Source of the DNA: Leucobacter sp.
GTDB taxonomy: Bacteria > Actinomycetota > Actinomycetes > Actinomycetales > Microbacteriaceae
Assembly (NCBI GenBank): GCA_031178565.1
Contig: JAPSIU010000225.1
Location: 1 to 5,094, forward strand
Reading direction: 5' to 3'
DNA: 5,094 bases
The stretch's first letter is position 1. Each line of letters begins with the position of its first letter. The notes under the pieces were generated by a model. That model had not been told where the DNA came from. It searched no databases and saw only the letters and a list, made by a program, of their open reading frames with translations. The translations under genes were made by a program, and so were the position numbers. Below, piece after piece: positions 4,698 to 5,094 of this stretch.

Positions 4698-5094
4698 GTG
4701 GTATCGCAACGCGCATCGTCCCGAAAGGCAGCGACCCAGGCGACGGAGTCCAGCTACTCGGCACGCCATCTCACCGTACTCGAGGGCCTCGAGGCCGTTC
4801 GCAAGCGGCCCGGGATGTACATCGGCACGACCGACTCGCGCGGGCTTATGCACTGCCTGTGGGAGATCATCGACAACTCGGTCGACGAGGCCCTGGCCGG
4901 GCACGGCAGCGAGATCGACATCACGCTGCACGCCGACGGAAGCGTGACGGTCTCGGACACCGGCCGCGGCGTTCCGGTCGACATCGAGCCGAAGAGCGGC
5001 CTCTCCGGCGTGGAGCTCGTCTTCACCAAACTGCACGCGGGAGGCAAGTTCGGCGGGAGCGGTTACGCCTCGTCGGGCGGCCTCCACGGCGTCG
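4698..5094 (+). CDS. parE: DNA topoisomerase IV / type IIA topoisomerase subunit B, N-terminal ATPase (partial)
   Basis: The first 132 codons of a GHKL-ATPase topoisomerase subunit; the gene continues beyond the right edge. The B subunit hydrolyses ATP to drive strand passage with the ParC/GyrA-type subunit, allowing decatenation and supercoil control. After a short basic leader (residues 1-18) come LTVLEGLEAVRKRPGMYIG at 25-43, the catalytic segment WEIIDNSVDEALAG at 55-68 with general base Glu56 and Mg-binding Asn60, the adenine-binding Asp87 in SDTGRG (86-91), and the ATP-lid start GGKFGGSGYASSGGLHGV at the edge. SRGLMHCLWEIIDNSVDEA resembles ParE rather than GyrB, where ERGLHHLVYEVVDNS is typical in actinobacteria, and the position beside sigA is the usual actinobacterial ParE locus. 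The GTG at 4698 has GAGGAG 9 nt upstream. Without the rest of the gene a gyrase B paralogue cannot be fully excluded. Confidence 0.92.
   Translation, partial: MVSQRASSRKAATQATESSYSARHLTVLEGLEAVRKRPGMYIGTTDSRGLMHCLWEIIDNSVDEALAGHGSEIDITLHADGSVTVSDTGRGVPVDIEPKSGLSGVELVFTKLHAGGKFGGSGYASSGGLHGV

Noticed and set aside
4677..5087. A 136-codon minus-strand frame opposite parE
   Set aside because: Shadow of the parE ATPase domain, whose plus-strand motifs are unmistakable.

Overview
The window looks like ordinary chromosomal core sequence from a high-GC actinobacterium, most likely of the family Microbacteriaceae and possibly Microbacterium. The reasons are the strong G/C bias at third codon positions, GTG and TTG start codons, TANNNT-type -10 boxes with poor -35 boxes, a primary sigma factor with a long Ala/Lys/Glu-rich N-terminus, and the gene order lpdA/sucB - PAC2 - sigA - small zinc protein - parE. 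This assignment rests on recognising families and gene order, not on a database search.

Layout. Bases 1-1592 (minus strand) hold the start of a 2-oxoacid dehydrogenase operon: lpdA (E3, dihydrolipoyl dehydrogenase) is transcribed first, and the E2 acyltransferase gene (sucB-type, cut by the window edge) follows 38 nt later. Bases 1593-1767 are a divergent control region with two symmetric TAnnnTA boxes that could serve as -10 elements on both strands. Bases 1768-2709 (plus) encode a PAC2-family protein whose GTG start sits exactly where a leaderless transcript would begin. Bases 2710-2884 are the sigA promoter and leader, with an extended -10 and a two-tier stem-loop. Bases 2885-4156 encode the primary sigma factor SigA/RpoD. 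Bases 4157-4283 separate convergent genes and contain a perfect 21-bp inverted repeat (shared terminator) and a second small hairpin. Bases 4284-4505 (minus) encode a 73-residue zinc-finger-like protein of the DUF7455 type. Bases 4506-4697 are a second divergent control region. Base 4698 to the end is the N-terminal ATPase part of a type IIA topoisomerase B subunit, best matched to ParE.

How the genes relate. lpdA and sucB form one functional unit in central carbon metabolism. sigA and parE are essential housekeeping genes for transcription and chromosome topology. The PAC2 and DUF7455 proteins are actinobacterial conserved genes with poorly defined roles that sit beside them. I see no mobile element, CRISPR array, tRNA/rRNA, phage gene or defence system. 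No undescribed multi-gene system is visible; the items most worth a second look are regulatory: the symmetric promoter region, the leaderless PAC2 gene, the sigA leader and the terminator architecture.
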